Shown: piece after piece, positions 33,461 through 45,779 of the stretch
How positions within the stretch are numbered: the stretch's first letter is position 1
Layout: every line of letters begins with the position of its first letter
Source of the DNA: Austropuccinia psidii
Taxonomy: Eukaryota; Basidiomycota; Pucciniomycetes; Pucciniales; Sphaerophragmiaceae
Assembly: GCA_023105745.1 (NCBI GenBank)
Contig: JALGQZ010000015.1
Span: 4,177,499 to 4,241,498 of the forward strand
Length of the DNA stretch: 64,000 nucleotides
Reading direction: 5' to 3'
Notes under the pieces: model-generated
The model's input: only the letters and a program-made list of their open reading frames with translations
Databases searched by the model: none
What the model was told of the DNA's origin: nothing
Made by a program: the position numbers and the translations under genes

Positions 33461-34418
33461 ATGTTGGAAACACATGCATCTCTCAGACAGACAAAGCAAA
33501 GATTGGCTAAGCAAGAAAACCAAAATAAAGAATATTCTCAAAGTAAAAACCCAATACTACCAGGAACCTATCATGAGGATGAGGCTGAAGAAGAGATGAA
33601 GATAATTGCTCTAATCAAATGTAAAGATAAACACACTACAAGAGATAAAACATTTGAAGAAACTGAAAGTAAATAAAAAGAGAATGTTTAGGAGGAACGT
33701 GACAAGCTAAATAGAAAGATGGTTAACCAAAAAAACTGAAAAGAAAGAATTAAAACTAAAATTAGCAATTGAAAATGTGATAAAGAATATCTTGGAACAG
33801 AAAATTAACTTAACATTGGAAGAAATCTTATTAGTTTCCCCAACCTTCATTTACAGGCTGCAAGGGATTTCTCTCAAAGAAAAGGAAGCTATGAAATCAG
33901 TTAACACTTTGGAAATTAAAGGAGATGTTATTTCATTAAATATTAAAGATGTTGAAAGACCAAGACTTCATTATGCCTGTCCACTTGGGTTTATGAAAGT
34001 ATTTGTTGAAAAAGAAGAATATCCAGTAATGGCACTTGTTGATACATGATCAGAGCTCAACATAATCACTGAAGATGCAGCAACAAAACCCTCTCTTCCA
34101 AACAAAAATCTGAACATAAATTTAAGAGTAATTGGAGGACATACAACATCATTAATCAGATTGTCTGAATTTGCACAAGTACTCCTACCTTCTGGAGAAG
34201 AAATAGAAATTAATTTCTTCATTTCCAAGGGAGAAGTACATACAGTCCTTAGAAGGCCCTTCTTGGAAGACAATAACATTAGATTGGACTTTTCACAGAA
34301 AGAAGGTGAAATATTTAGCTATCAACAAGCAGATGGTAGAAGATTATGTATGCCAATATGCAAACCCCACATATTAGGATGGCAAACAGGACCACCAAGA
34401 GGAATGGAGCTTTGTTGA
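33461..34418 (+). pseudogene. Element B protease region
   Basis: After a Lys/Glu-rich frame (33461-33676), the frame at 33777 gives CPLGFMKVFVEKEEYPVMAL ending in VDT-stop, where the active site VDTG is cut by TGA at 34048-34050. Reading continues with SELNIITE, RVIGGHTTSLIRLSEFAQ and DGRRLCMPICKP to 34418. This is a retropepsin-like aspartic protease with its catalytic triad Gly lost to a stop. It should process Gag-Pol. A Gly codon (GGA) to TGA is not a C-to-T change, so the lesion differs from most others here. Confidence 0.8.
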
Positions 34419-34598
34419 ATGGGAAAAATAAAGGATTAATTTAGCAAAGTAAAATTAAAAGAAGCTGAATATGAATCTAAAGCAAAAATGAAAAGTATTT
34501 TCAAATAGACTAAAAACAAAGATTATCAAAAGATAAAGTCTATGGAATGTAATTTAGATGAAAGATTATCCATAATGGATAGGGTGATAGAGAATGGA

Positions 34599-35003
34599 CC
34601 TCAGGAGGAAGTGGAAGGAGACCAAGAGGTAGAAACACAAAATCCAGAGAAGGGATCATCAACAGAAGCACTATCAAACCAAATTAAACCAGAATAGCCA
34701 AAGTCATTAGCCTGGTATCTAAACAAGGCAATAAAAGAAAATAAGGAATGGGCTACCTTTGATTCCAAAAAGTTGGAGGAATGGATCAACAGAAATTTAC
34801 CACCTATGAACCTCAGGAGGAAAAGGAAAGAGACCAAGAGGTAGAAACACAAGAGCCAGAGCAGGGACCATCAACAGAAGCACTATCAAACCAAATTAAA
34901 CCAGAAGAGCCAAAGTCATTAGCCTGGTATTTAAACAAGGAATGGGCTACCTTTGATTCCAAAAAGTGGGAGGAATGAATCAACAGAAATTTACCACCTT
35001 CAA
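34599..35003 (+). repeat. Tandem duplication, two copies of about 212 bp
   Basis: CCTCAGGAGGAA at 34599 recurs at 34811, and the downstream text (GAGGTAGAAACACAA, TCAACAGAAGCACTATC, TTTGATTCCAAAAAG) follows in the same order. The second copy lacks about 15 bp found in the first. Both encode the same acidic Glu-rich segment in the same frame. Confidence 0.8.
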
Positions 35004-35020
35004 GTGAATATGATGATTCT

Positions 35021-37587
35021 ATGAAAGACAAAAAACCTCAAGTAAACACCGGAAGCTTAAGCCCATGCCCTGACTTCTGGGAAATTGATGATGAACCTGA
35101 AAACAACAAAAGGTATATATGGAAACAATATGTAAAGTCAAATTGCTATATGCAAGAAGTCAATGAAGCAGAGAAAAAGGAAAATAAAATAATATATAAA
35201 CCAATTGACACCAATGGTATGTTATATCAGATTTTGGTTAATGGCTCAGAAATCATAGAAGACCCACCAATACATAGTAGGAAAAATCTGTTTGAAATAT
35301 TTTCCAAGCAAAAATCCCCACAAGATATTGAAATTGAAATAAAATCAGACATGAACAATGATCAATAATTTGAAGACTCATTGGAAGCTATCAGAAATAA
35401 AATTATTGTCTTTTTCAAAGATCAATGATTTATAAAGGAATACAATAAAGAAGAATCTAATCAAACTGATGAAATCCAAATACATGAAATCTCTCAAGAT
35501 CCTCAGAAAAGAAAATAAAGAACTCTCATTCTTATGAGAATCTTTGGGAGGCCTACATTAATCATGACTCTTTAAAATAAGTTAAACCAAGATTATCTTC
35601 AGATTCAAAGCCAGAAGAAAATTTGATAGGAGTTGAAGTCTCACCATTGCAAAAAGATCTCATGAACACTATTCCTTCCTATGATTTGAGCCCAAAAAGC
35701 CCATGGAGAATTGATCAAGACAAGGAAATGGACTTAGATAAAGAAATTTTCTTGAAGTATTATGATGAAATGTCATACTGGCAACTTCCAACACCTGAAG
35801 AAGAGCCAGATTTCATAATTATTTGCTACATTGAATTAAAAGATATATACTTTGAGGGTCCATCAAGAATAAAAGGAGGGAAATGGTTGAAGAATCTTCC
35901 AGGATATGACCTGTCTAAATCATAATTCATAAAACTATTGAATGCAGAAGTAATTAAGGGAAATTTGGAAAACAAGTATTAGGAGGAATTATTTTCCTTT
36001 GATGAACAAACAAGGAAGGCTCTTTATGATTGTAGAATTTGGCCACAAGAAGACTTCAGTTTGCATAATATGGAGCTTCTTTGTGGAAATCTTTTCTGGG
36101 AAGAGTATGGATACCTCTTTATACACAAAGAAGAAGTATTAATAAGAAATTGGAAAGGTAAAACCTTAGGAGAAAAGAAGAAAGGAAGGAAAATACTGGA
36201 AGAAATAGCCAAGGATATATGTGTGAAGAGGACTTTTCAGAAAAAAGAAAAAGTAAAATGTGTTTCATGAAATGAATACATTTTTTTGCACATGTAAAAA
36301 CAAGAGAAGGGAAAGTTCCAAAAAAAAACTAAAAAAAAAAAGAAAAAACTTGAAAAAAAATTACTAAGATTAAAAAAAATATAAACTTAAAAAAAATTGA
36401 ATGATGATTTGGGTATGCAAGATTTTTAGCTGTAAAAGTATCCTAAGGCTATTTTTAAATTAAAAAATGGGGGTGGGTGTCTGTTTCTTATTCCACCTCT
36501 AATGGTTTAAGTTTTTGGGATGAAATCCTTGCGAATTCCAATATCAATTTCTATTTAAAATAACTATCAATATCATTAATTATAAGATCAATTCAAAATA
36601 AAAAAGGAAGAATAAAGACAAAAAAAATTATTAGATCATAATATTTAATAAAATTAACAAACAGTCAAGCTGCAAAAGCTTGGATGTTATGGGGATGCAT
36701 TGTTGGAGGATGAAGATATTTTGGATCAAAACAAATTGAAGAAGCAGTATGAAGAATTGATTTTTGAGTATGAAGATGGATTTCAAGAATGTCAGTCATC
36801 AAGTCACCAATCAAGAGAAGAAAAGGAAAAATTGGAAGAAATAAGGTTTTCATTGGAGGAACTTAGAGTTTTGGATAAAAAATTAGCTTATTATAAAAAC
36901 GTTTTACCATCAATGAGAAAAGTACAGCTGAAGCCAATTCTGAAAGCATCCAACTTACAAATGAAGAAAGCCAAGAACTCTGGATTAATCATCATTTGAA
37001 AGGACTTAACAATGAAGACAAAATATGGGGCTTACCAATTATTGAATCCTTCAAGATACCAATTATTCAAACTATCCCCTTTATTGACTTTGGAGATTTA
37101 TTTGGAAATGAGGATATTACTCAAGAAACCTCTACAGAAGCCTTTTTTAATCCGGCTTCCTGGATCAAACCTTTCAAAACTAAAATTTATTGATATACTT
37201 AATTATGATGGAATTAAAGAAAATCTCAATAATGACTATTGGAATGAAATTTTCTATATGGATTCAGATATAAGGAGTAGTCTTTACTGGGGAAAAATAA
37301 GAGCTCAGAGATGGTTTTGTCTTGAAGAATATCAAATTGAGGTTGGAAGTATTAAATGGAGAGTGGATTGCTATATTATTGAAAAGGGATTAGATTTTGA
37401 TTTAGAGTATAGATTCTTACAATTAGCAATTATAATGAATAATCACCAGTTTTTTTTGAAGAAAAAGGGATGGATTAATTTATGGAGAGAAATTGTCATA
37501 AGCAAGATTGAAATGAAAATGAAGAAGAATCAAGATTATTTTAAGAAAATTCTTCTTCAGAAAATTAAAGTCCCAGCATGGCCTTAA
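35021..37587 (+). pseudogene. Element B unrecognised ORFs after protease
   Basis: Plus-strand frames at 35021-35368, 35623-35925, 36061-36270, 36700-36999 and 37012-37587 follow one another, split by stops and frame changes. They are rich in Trp, Tyr, Glu and Lys, for example SYWQLPTPEEEPDF, NLFWEEYGYLFIHKEE, DYWNEIFYMD and QRWFCLEEYQIEVG. They read like a once-coding region of about 850 codons, not noise. I do not recognise a domain. Position between protease and RT of a Gypsy element is unusual, so this may be an accessory protein of the element or captured sequence. The last frame ends at VPAWP-stop (37587), overlapping the first copy of a recurring CTTAAACTG motif. Confidence 0.45.
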
Positions 37588-39599
37588 ACTGCAATTCAAC
37601 TATTTTTTTACTGTTTCTCTTACTCTAATTCAAATCAACATATTAAAAAAACAGAAGAAATTAACACATGCAAGTGCCAATGATACATGATGTCCCAGCA
37701 TGGCCTTAAACTGCAAATTTAATTTTTGACTTTTCTGTAATAGTATCAAAAGAAAACATGAGAAAAAAATATAAAAGAAAAATATAAAAAAAATCTATTC
37801 ATATTCAATGAATCAATTCAAAAAATCTATATATAACTAATAAAACAATGGAAATTAATAATTGATATGGAATTCAGAAGTGATAATTGTGGTAAAGATA
37901 TTTTAATTAGTATAAAGAAAAGAAAAAAAAGTTACAGTAAGATAAAAAAGAGCTGGTTATCAAATTAATCTAGAAAGAATTTTTTAGTTTTTTATTCTGT
38001 AATATTATCAGTAGTTTTTCATATTTAAAAAATAGGGGTGGTTAACTATTTCTTATACCACTCAAAGCACAAGTGGCTATAGGGCTTGGGGAAAGTGGGA
38101 CTTTAATAACTAAGCATCAGTTTATAAATTAAATCAATCAAAATCAATTGAATTAGTTGTCTTAAGAAAATAAACATTAATATGCTATTTAATTTTAATT
38201 TATTTAAGCTTTTTTTTTCATTAATAAAGTACTACTTAGAGGTTTCTTAGATTCTCAATTTCATGAGTAATTACCTTTCATCAGGTCAAAAATTCCTCAT
38301 CATTGCACTTCTTCAAAAGAAGATTTTTTGTTTTTGAAAAATAAAATTCAAGTTATAATTTCAAATAATTATTTAAAAATATAATTTAACAAAACATCTG
38401 AAAACAAGGAATATTTGATCAGTATTATGTTAAAATTGAAAATAAAAGTAAAAATAAGCTTTATTAACTTACTAATACAAGAGGATATGTTTGATAGAAA
38501 ATACTTCAAGATTTTTTCACTAAAAGAATACTGCAAATTTTGGAAGGAAGAAAGAAAGCTTTATCAGTTATGTGAAGCATCAACCTTTAAAAGAAATCAG
38601 GAAGGAACTTTGCTTAGTATTACAGAACTGAAGACATCAGGAAGCCAAAAGGAAAAGAATCAAGCTAAACTACTCAGCACACATAAATGCTACATACATA
38701 CACACAGTATGCACACACATAGCACAAACAAAGAATCCAACTCACAAGGAGGGGTGACCATATTTTCTGATTTTTTTATTTTTTAAAAAAAAATAATAAT
38801 AATAAAATTGGCCACCCCCTTTCTTTAAAAATAAATCAAAAGAAATAAACAAAATAAACAAGATAAACACAATTCATGAGGAAGGGGGAAGAAATATAGC
38901 AAATAAATGTAAAGCTATATTGAATGAGGTAATATTGTAGTAATATAGGTATCATAATATCATAATATTGAAAATGAAATTGTATAAGAATAAGAATAAT
39001 ATCATAATAGTATAATATTCTAAGGTATGATATATAATCCCAATAACATATGATACTTGAAAAATTTACTATTTCAATTTAGTAACATTATTGATTAATA
39101 AAAGGAATAATGTCAAATGGATATTATTAAACAATTTTGTGAAAATATTATAATAAATAAATAAAAAAACAGCTATAGTAAAAAGGATATGTCCCTGAAT
39201 TATCAATACATATAAATCATCTTATTGATTCAAGATTATAATATTTAGAATATGATTCTCACCTTAAATATATATATTGTTAGATATTATCAAGGTTATT
39301 TGAAATATAAATATACAGAGTAAACTAGCCAGGTTAATCCTACATAATTTACCTTTAAATCTCACTTTGTTTGAATCATAACAAAAATCTAGAATATGTT
39401 TCTCTAAATAAATAAAAAATTACTTTTAGAATATTATTATGAAAAGAATGGGAGAGTAGCTTGAAAATGTAGCTCCTTTTATATTGAAGAGAAGTGCTTT
39501 TGGCTCACCCACAACTTGAAAATCATAGCATTAGAAATCAAATCAACTTTTGGTTTCCTTGAATTTTTTTTAATTAATCTTAAAGTTTCATTTATCTTG

Positions 39600-40110
39600 A
39601 TTTCAATTTTTCAATATGAATATATATAAATATAAGTATAACTAAGTATAATATCCAAATAGAACTATATATAGAAATAAATACAAATAAATATGAATAT
39701 AAATAAATATACATATAACTAGATATAATATCCAAATATAAATATATGCAAAAGTAAATACAAATAAATATAAATTTATATAAATAAGTATATACAAATA
39801 TAAATATAAATTTATATAGATAGATATAAATAGATATATATAAACACAAATAAATATAAATATATATATATAAATATATATAAATACATATAAATTCATA
39901 TAAATAAAAACTCAACTGAATAAATAAATGAATATATATATAAATATAAATAAACAAATACAAATAACCCAATGTAAATAAATTCATATATATAAATAGA
40001 TATAAATATAAATATATAGAAAATAAATATAAATTTATAAACATAAATATATATAGATATATATAAACATGAATAAATATATAAAATCAAATAAAAATTA
40101 AATCAAATAA
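39600..40110. repeat. Low-complexity TATAAATA-type tract
   Basis: Sequence built almost wholly of AAATATAAATA-like words with irregular period. The minus-strand frames through it encode only Tyr, Ile, Leu and Phe and are not genes. Confidence 0.75.
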
Positions 40111-40699
40111 ATAAATAAAATTTAAAAACAACCATGAGTAAATTGAAGTTCAATATAAAAGAAACCCTTTGCGATTAAACTGGAGTATAGTAAAGAACAG
40201 TTTAATATATTTTATTTTTAAAAAGAAAAAAATAAAATTGTAGAATTAGACAGTAGTAATATGACTATTCAATTACAAATTAAAAAAATAAACATTTCTA
40301 AGATATCAAATGATAAAAAAAAGTTTAAATAAAAAAAAGAAAAAAACAGACAGTACAGATTGGTACTGTATTTTACTACAGTTTATTTTAATTTACTATA
40401 GTAGAAATAAAAAAAGATCATAATAAAAAAAATATATTTATAAAAATCCCTCCATGAAGTTCAATTTAGAATAAAAGCAAACATAATAATAATGAAAAGC
40501 AGTAACAATTTAAAATAAAACATATATATAGATAAAAAAAGTTATGATTACAAATGTCAAACAACAAAAAAAACCAAGCAATTTAATAAAAAATTAATAT
40601 AGAAAAAGAAATACTGGAAGAAATTAAAAAACAAGCAGAGTACATGGCATTACTGCACTGTACTAAAAAACATCATATACAAAAAAAAGAGAGATAAAT

Positions 40700-41450
40700 A
40701 ACTCATTATTATCTATAAAAACAATTGAAGTGAAGTGATTTTAAAACACCTAAACTATATCTGAGACCTATGATCAACTACTAAGATAATTCAAATATAA
40801 AAAAGGAGAAACTAATAAAAAATTAGGATTGATAAAGAGAACCTATAGCAAACTAATTTGAACTCACCTATACTTTAGTTTAGATTGATGATGAGCTACT
40901 AGGATTTTTTATAAAAGAAAATATTCAAAATTTAAATTATCAGTTAGTGTTTGGAAAAACGATCTTGAAGAGAATGAATTTTAGATCACTCATACTCTAG
41001 TTCTGATTCATAACAAAATACTAAACTATTAAAATATTGCACATAAAAATATTAAAAGACTTAAGTATATGATTAGTACTGATAAAAAAGAACATGAGGC
41101 GAATCAATTTTGACACATATATACCAGACTCAAGACCCATAATGAACCCTAGAGATCTTTAATATTTGAATTAACTATACAAAAGTAATAAGCTGATTAG
41201 TATTCTGAAAATAGTGATGATTCAAATTGGATTTAAGCTACCTGAATAGAATTATAAGTCTGACATGAAGAAAAAAGAAGGAAAATTGTTTTATTTATCT
41301 CACTTAATTAATTTGAAGATAAGTGCAAATAAATTGAAAAATGAAGTTATTTATACGTTAGTATTGATAAGAAAACCATTGGAGCGAACTGTAAATAAAC
41401 ACACCTATGGTTGTTTGAGCTAACACAAAAAAAAAGATTCAAAAAGCTGA
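40700..41450. repeat. Possible diverged tandem array, period about 125-140 bp
   Basis: A similar order of words repeats about five times: GAxCxTGAAGxGAATxxATTT, CTCACCTATACTxTAGTT, GATTxATGATGAxCTACTA and ATTAGTATTGATAAAxA. Units are heavily diverged, so the period is estimated by eye. Confidence 0.35.
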
Positions 41451-42522
41451 AATTAATGAGGAAGTCCTGAAAACAAAGCCGATTAAACATACGTAAATAA
41501 ATTGTGAAGTATTCAAGCTCATTTTTTTTGTGTTAAGCTATTGAACATAATTAAGAAAGAAATGGTTTGTTTATGAAGCGAAGGAAATTCAACATACCAA
41601 AATAAAACAAAGACAATGACAGTAACAATAGGTTAATTGAATTGGATTTTTTTCTTTTTTAAATAAAAAAAGATAGAATTGGAGTGAAGTGAAAATCCAT
41701 ACTTGGAAGAAGTTCCAAATACCCCTACCACCAAATAAAATAGAAAACTAAATGAATATAAAGACATATAGCAAAAAAATAACACTGATAACATTGCTGG
41801 AGGAAATATGGGATAAAACATCAGATGAAATAGTTTTAATAATAATAAATCAAGTAGAAATTCATTTATAAAAAAAGGTAGTTGGCAAGAATAATAAGAT
41901 AAAAAAATAGATTAAAACACACCTGGAGTGCATTTTTACATTTATCCACAAGAAATTAGTTTTTTCTTGAAGATGATAGAGCCGGAAAGAAGAAATAAAA
42001 AAATAAAAAAAAGAAGCGTATTATTATTTGAGATTACTATGTTCTTATATCTTTACTTTACTAACCCTTAACTTTAATTATCAAATCTTGTAATGGGTAT
42101 ATATTTTTTATGAGAATACCATAGCATTTTCAATAGAATACTATGGAAATAATTTTGTTTTGAAAAGAGATAGCAGTTAATAGCTATATCTGTCATAATA
42201 ATAATATATAAAAGATATATCATTATAAAATTTTATATAATGTATAATTTATTTCCATTCATAAGCTGAGTTATCATTCATAATTTACCATTGCATTACA
42301 AAGTGGTAATCATTTAATTATCTAATGGTCATTCAGTAATTTGTCTATAATGGAGCTTAGCTATGTGAAAGATTACCTGCTAATGTGGCAAATCAGCTAA
42401 CACATTCATTTTCTGTATTTTAATTGATTCAATCAAGTTTATTATTATTTTTAGCTTCCATAAGGATTTGAAGTCCACCAAGACCATAAACTGGAATTTC
42501 TTTTTGTTATTATTTTTCACTC

Positions 42523-43957
42523 TATCAGGCTGAGTCTATGATAAAGGTGTATAATTGTATTTACAGGCTGCAACTATGACTGTGACACAGTAAGAATGGT
42601 AAAAAAAGATTTGTTGATTGTAATAAGGGTTTAAAATAAAATAATAAGGGCTTTACTATAATGATATAGTGGTGGTGAGCACCGCTGAAATCCCTGGGTG
42701 CAGTCTTACCAGTTGGATTACTATAAAAAGAGCTACAATACTTAAGTTTGAAGTATAACCTGGTTGTTTTTCAAGAGTATAACTGTTTTTGACAGTTGTA
42801 CTATGTAGGAATTTAAGAGTGGGATGGGGATTCCTTGTCTGGAAGTGAAAAGGCCTCCTTTTATCCTGAAATGGAATGAAAAGGCTTCTAGACCTAATCT
42901 TGTAGAGGAAGTGAAAATTTTTCACTCTCTAGGACAGGATTTTGGTTTGAAAAAGACTTTTATAGCCTGTATTGGGCTCAGATGTGGTTTTGAAACCACA
43001 TCTGAGCATTTTTCACCAATACAGGGTGAAGATTTTCATCTGGGGACCACATAGCCTGATTCTGACGCGTATTATGTGTAGAATTCTGTACAAAACCTGT
43101 ATGGGACCCCAGTATTGAATGAACTATGAGGTATTGAAGCAAAAAAAAGCTTCTTTGTCTGTTTGACACCTCATAAACATCTTTATGGGATGTTATCCCA
43201 TGGTAAGGCTGTATTGGCCAAACTGTGGAATTTTGACCTTAAAACAGCCATAGCTTTGTCAGTCGTTGAGATATCAACCTCAAAATTGGTTCAGTTTGCA
43301 GCCCTGTATGCGTTCCGCACAATGGTTCCTCATTTGATATGGTTATAATTAAATATGGCAAAGTTATGCCATGTACAAGAGTTTTGTACATATGCGTTTT
43401 TTAGGCAAAAAGCTGTATTGGGCTTGTCTGCCTTATACCTTTTGTTCTAGATGAGATATGGGAAAATGAATGGCACCCTCAGATAGCCCTGATTGTTCTA
43501 TTCCCAAAAAGACCCCACTTTAGGTATCTCACACTAAAGCTGTAGAAGCTAGATGAGAGGTGAATGTTTTATTCACCCTAATTTCACCTGAATTTGGCCA
43601 TAACTTCTGTAAAACTGGTGCTAGCTCAGTTTGTCTGGTACCATTGGATAGCCCTTACTTAGATATTTAATCTGAATACCAATTTGATTGGCTTAACCCT
43701 CTTACTCTGTATTTCAGATGAGAGGTGAAAATCAAGGTTTATGCTCAGCAACAACTTTGAGCAGGAATAACTTTTTTATTCCTTGTCCTATGATGATGAG
43801 ACTTGTATATTTGGAAAAATATGAGTTTCCTCTTTCCTTTGATACCTTTTGAGCTAATCTGGCTCGGCTCCATGTTCTGGTGGTATCTTGGCTCTACCAT
43901 TGGTTTATGGTATTTGGCTGTCATGCTTGCGCTCTGGTTTTGAGTCACAGGCTGACA
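42523..43957 (-). repeat. Element C 3' LTR
   Basis: Plus-strand left copy, ending GGCTGACA at 43957. It contains a strong hairpin at 42977-43006 (CTCAGATGTGGTTT and AAACCACATCTGAG around TG), with further outer pairing TATTGG/CCAATA. The first TG is TA here. Confidence 0.92.
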
Positions 43958-43972
43958 TACCCTCCCTCTAAA
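43958..43972 (-). promoter_or_regulatory. Element C polypurine tract
   Basis: The minus strand reads AGAGGGAGGGTA directly before the LTR start TGTCAGCC, the expected position of the plus-strand primer. Confidence 0.7.
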
Positions 43973-43982
43973 AAAAGGCTCA

Positions 43983-44168
43983 TCATTGATGAGACTGTTC
44001 AGTCCTCCTAGAGGCTCTGAATCTCCTTAAATGAAGGTTTCCATCTGGTATGGAATCTTCTGTCAACCACTTGTCCTTATCAGCTGTCTGGTTCTTGAAT
44101 CTGACTATGTACTGTCTCTGATCCTTACCATTAATTCTGATCTTCCTGGCCTTGATAATTTTCTTCAC
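43983..44168 (-). CDS. Element C chromodomain-like C-terminus
   Basis: A 61-residue frame with KIIKARKIRINGK, QYIVRFKNQTADKDKW and LHLRRFRASRR. The IVRFK ... DKW order and closing Arg-rich motif match the chromodomain-like end of element A. It would follow the integrase and guide integration. Frame breaks separate it from the integrase upstream, so it is not expressed as part of an intact Pol. Confidence 0.6.
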   Translation of the reverse strand: MKKIIKARKIRINGKDQRQYIVRFKNQTADKDKWLTEDSIPDGNLHLRRFRASRRTEQSHQ

Positions 44169-44254
44169 AGGTTCAGGGAGTCCTCCACTTCCATTATTTC
44201 TGGTGGGGTGGGGTTCTTCTTTTTGGACGGGAACTTATCCTCCTCTGTCTGAAA

Positions 44255-45429
44255 TTATGGCTTGACTAAACTCATTGGAAAGACTGGGTGTTTCCTGGAA
44301 AATTCCTCTGTGAGTTTGACTTCCACTGCATTTTTACCTATCAATTTAATCATAGTTAAGGGACCTACAAATGAGTCTCTCAGTTTCTTAGGTCCTTTGA
44401 GATTATTAAAGTTCACTGTAGACACTAACACTTGGTCCCCTTCTTTAAAGTCAGGTTTCATGTGTGATTTGTCCCACCTCTGCTTTTTATATTCTTTTGA
44501 CTCAGCTATGCATTTGGCAGCAGTGTCACAAGCCCTCTTCCACATTTCATGGAAATCATTGGCTGTGGGGTTGATGGTCAGAAGATTTTTCTACAAGTGA
44601 TCCACAGGCAATAGGGGATTCCACCCTTTCTCTACCAGTGAAGGTGTTTTCTTGTATTAGAGTTCTGACTTGTATTATAAGCCAGTTGGACTGCTGGTAG
44701 AAGGGTAACCCAGTCATGGGTGTAACCTTCATGGTCCTTATATTCCATGCTATAGGCACAAAATCCTCTAAGGATGTCCTCCATTTTCTGGATCATCCTT
44801 TCAGCTAATCCATCTGTTTGTGGATTGTAAGCTGTGGGAAATTCAAGCTTGGTGCCAAGCATGTCATACAAGTTTGTCCAAAATTCAGATTTGAACTTTG
44901 GGTCCCTATCACTGATGATGATCTTAGGGACTCCACAGGTAGATATTATGCTGTTCCAGAATAACAGAGCAGTATCCATGGCTGTGTCCTCCTTGTGACA
45001 TGGTAGGCACCTCATACTCTTGCCAAACCGATCAACTATGATCAAGAAGGAATTTAAGTTTTCCTTGCCTCCTGGGACAAGCGCTATAACCCAATCCATG
45101 TTGATGGTTTCCCATGGGTGTTTGGGTTCTTCTATGTGTTGAAGTAACCCATACTTCTTCCCATGTTTTCTATTTTCCTTTTGGAATCTTTTACAAGTGT
45201 TGATGTATTCACTCAACTCTTGTTGCCATTTGGGCCACCAAGCAGTGCTTGCTACCCTCTCTTTGGTCCTGTCTTCACTCATGTGTCCCATATAGGGGCA
45301 GTCATAGCATTCCTGCAGGATTAAAGATATATGGTCTCTGTCTATTATTGTGAGTGCACTAGTTTGCTTCCCTCTATGGTAGAGCAGGCCATCTATAAGG
45401 AAAAATTTATTGTCCTTATAGTCCCTCAA
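44255..45429 (-). pseudogene. Element C integrase
   Basis: The frame 44632-45429 shows a zinc-binding region in which HMSEDRT is followed by CKRFQ, where the second Cys of C-x2-C is Phe, and a catalytic core with Asp in [10 protein letters not shown], Asp in IISDRDPKF and Glu in DGLAERMIQ. It changes frame near 44650. The frame 44255-44545 supplies the C-terminal DNA-binding part (KEGDQVLVSTVNFNN). The catalytic triad is complete, but the zinc site and reading frame are broken. It is homologous to the element A integrase. Confidence 0.82.
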
Positions 45430-45779
45430 CCAGGGTTCCTCTTACTGGGATTCCAGTTCTGGGCTCCTGGACTTTTGTTGAAGGAGTTGCAACAATATGG
45501 CACATTGTTTATGGTTGTCATACATCTTCATCACTGCATTGAATAATTCATTATGAAGTTCTGAGGAGCCTATTCCCAATATGGGAGCTGCTGTTCCTTC
45601 TGAGTCAGTGTTTCCACTGTCTGGGGTACCACCTTCTGGTGCGCACTCAGAAAATCAGAAGTTTTTCTTCCTGTATATTTCCATGAAATGGATAGGAATT
45701 TTGGCTGCTACTTCAGGGTCATAAGCTGGGTTTCTTTTTACATTATCCAGTGGCCATCTGAATTGGTATGACTTTTACC

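Larger units (their letters stand above)
37588..42522. other. Element B AT-rich spacer, left part
   Basis: About 4.9 kb of very AT-rich sequence without a credible gene. Several small frames are low-complexity. It contains a dispersed motif (37693 and 42473 here), a polytyrosine/isoleucine-coding low-complexity tract (39600-40110), and a possible diverged tandem array (40700-41450). Element C is inserted at its right end. Confidence 0.5.

Noticed and set aside
39592..40090. Minus-strand frames of 85-150 codons rich in Tyr and Ile
   Set aside because: They come from a TATAAATA low-complexity tract and resemble no membrane protein.
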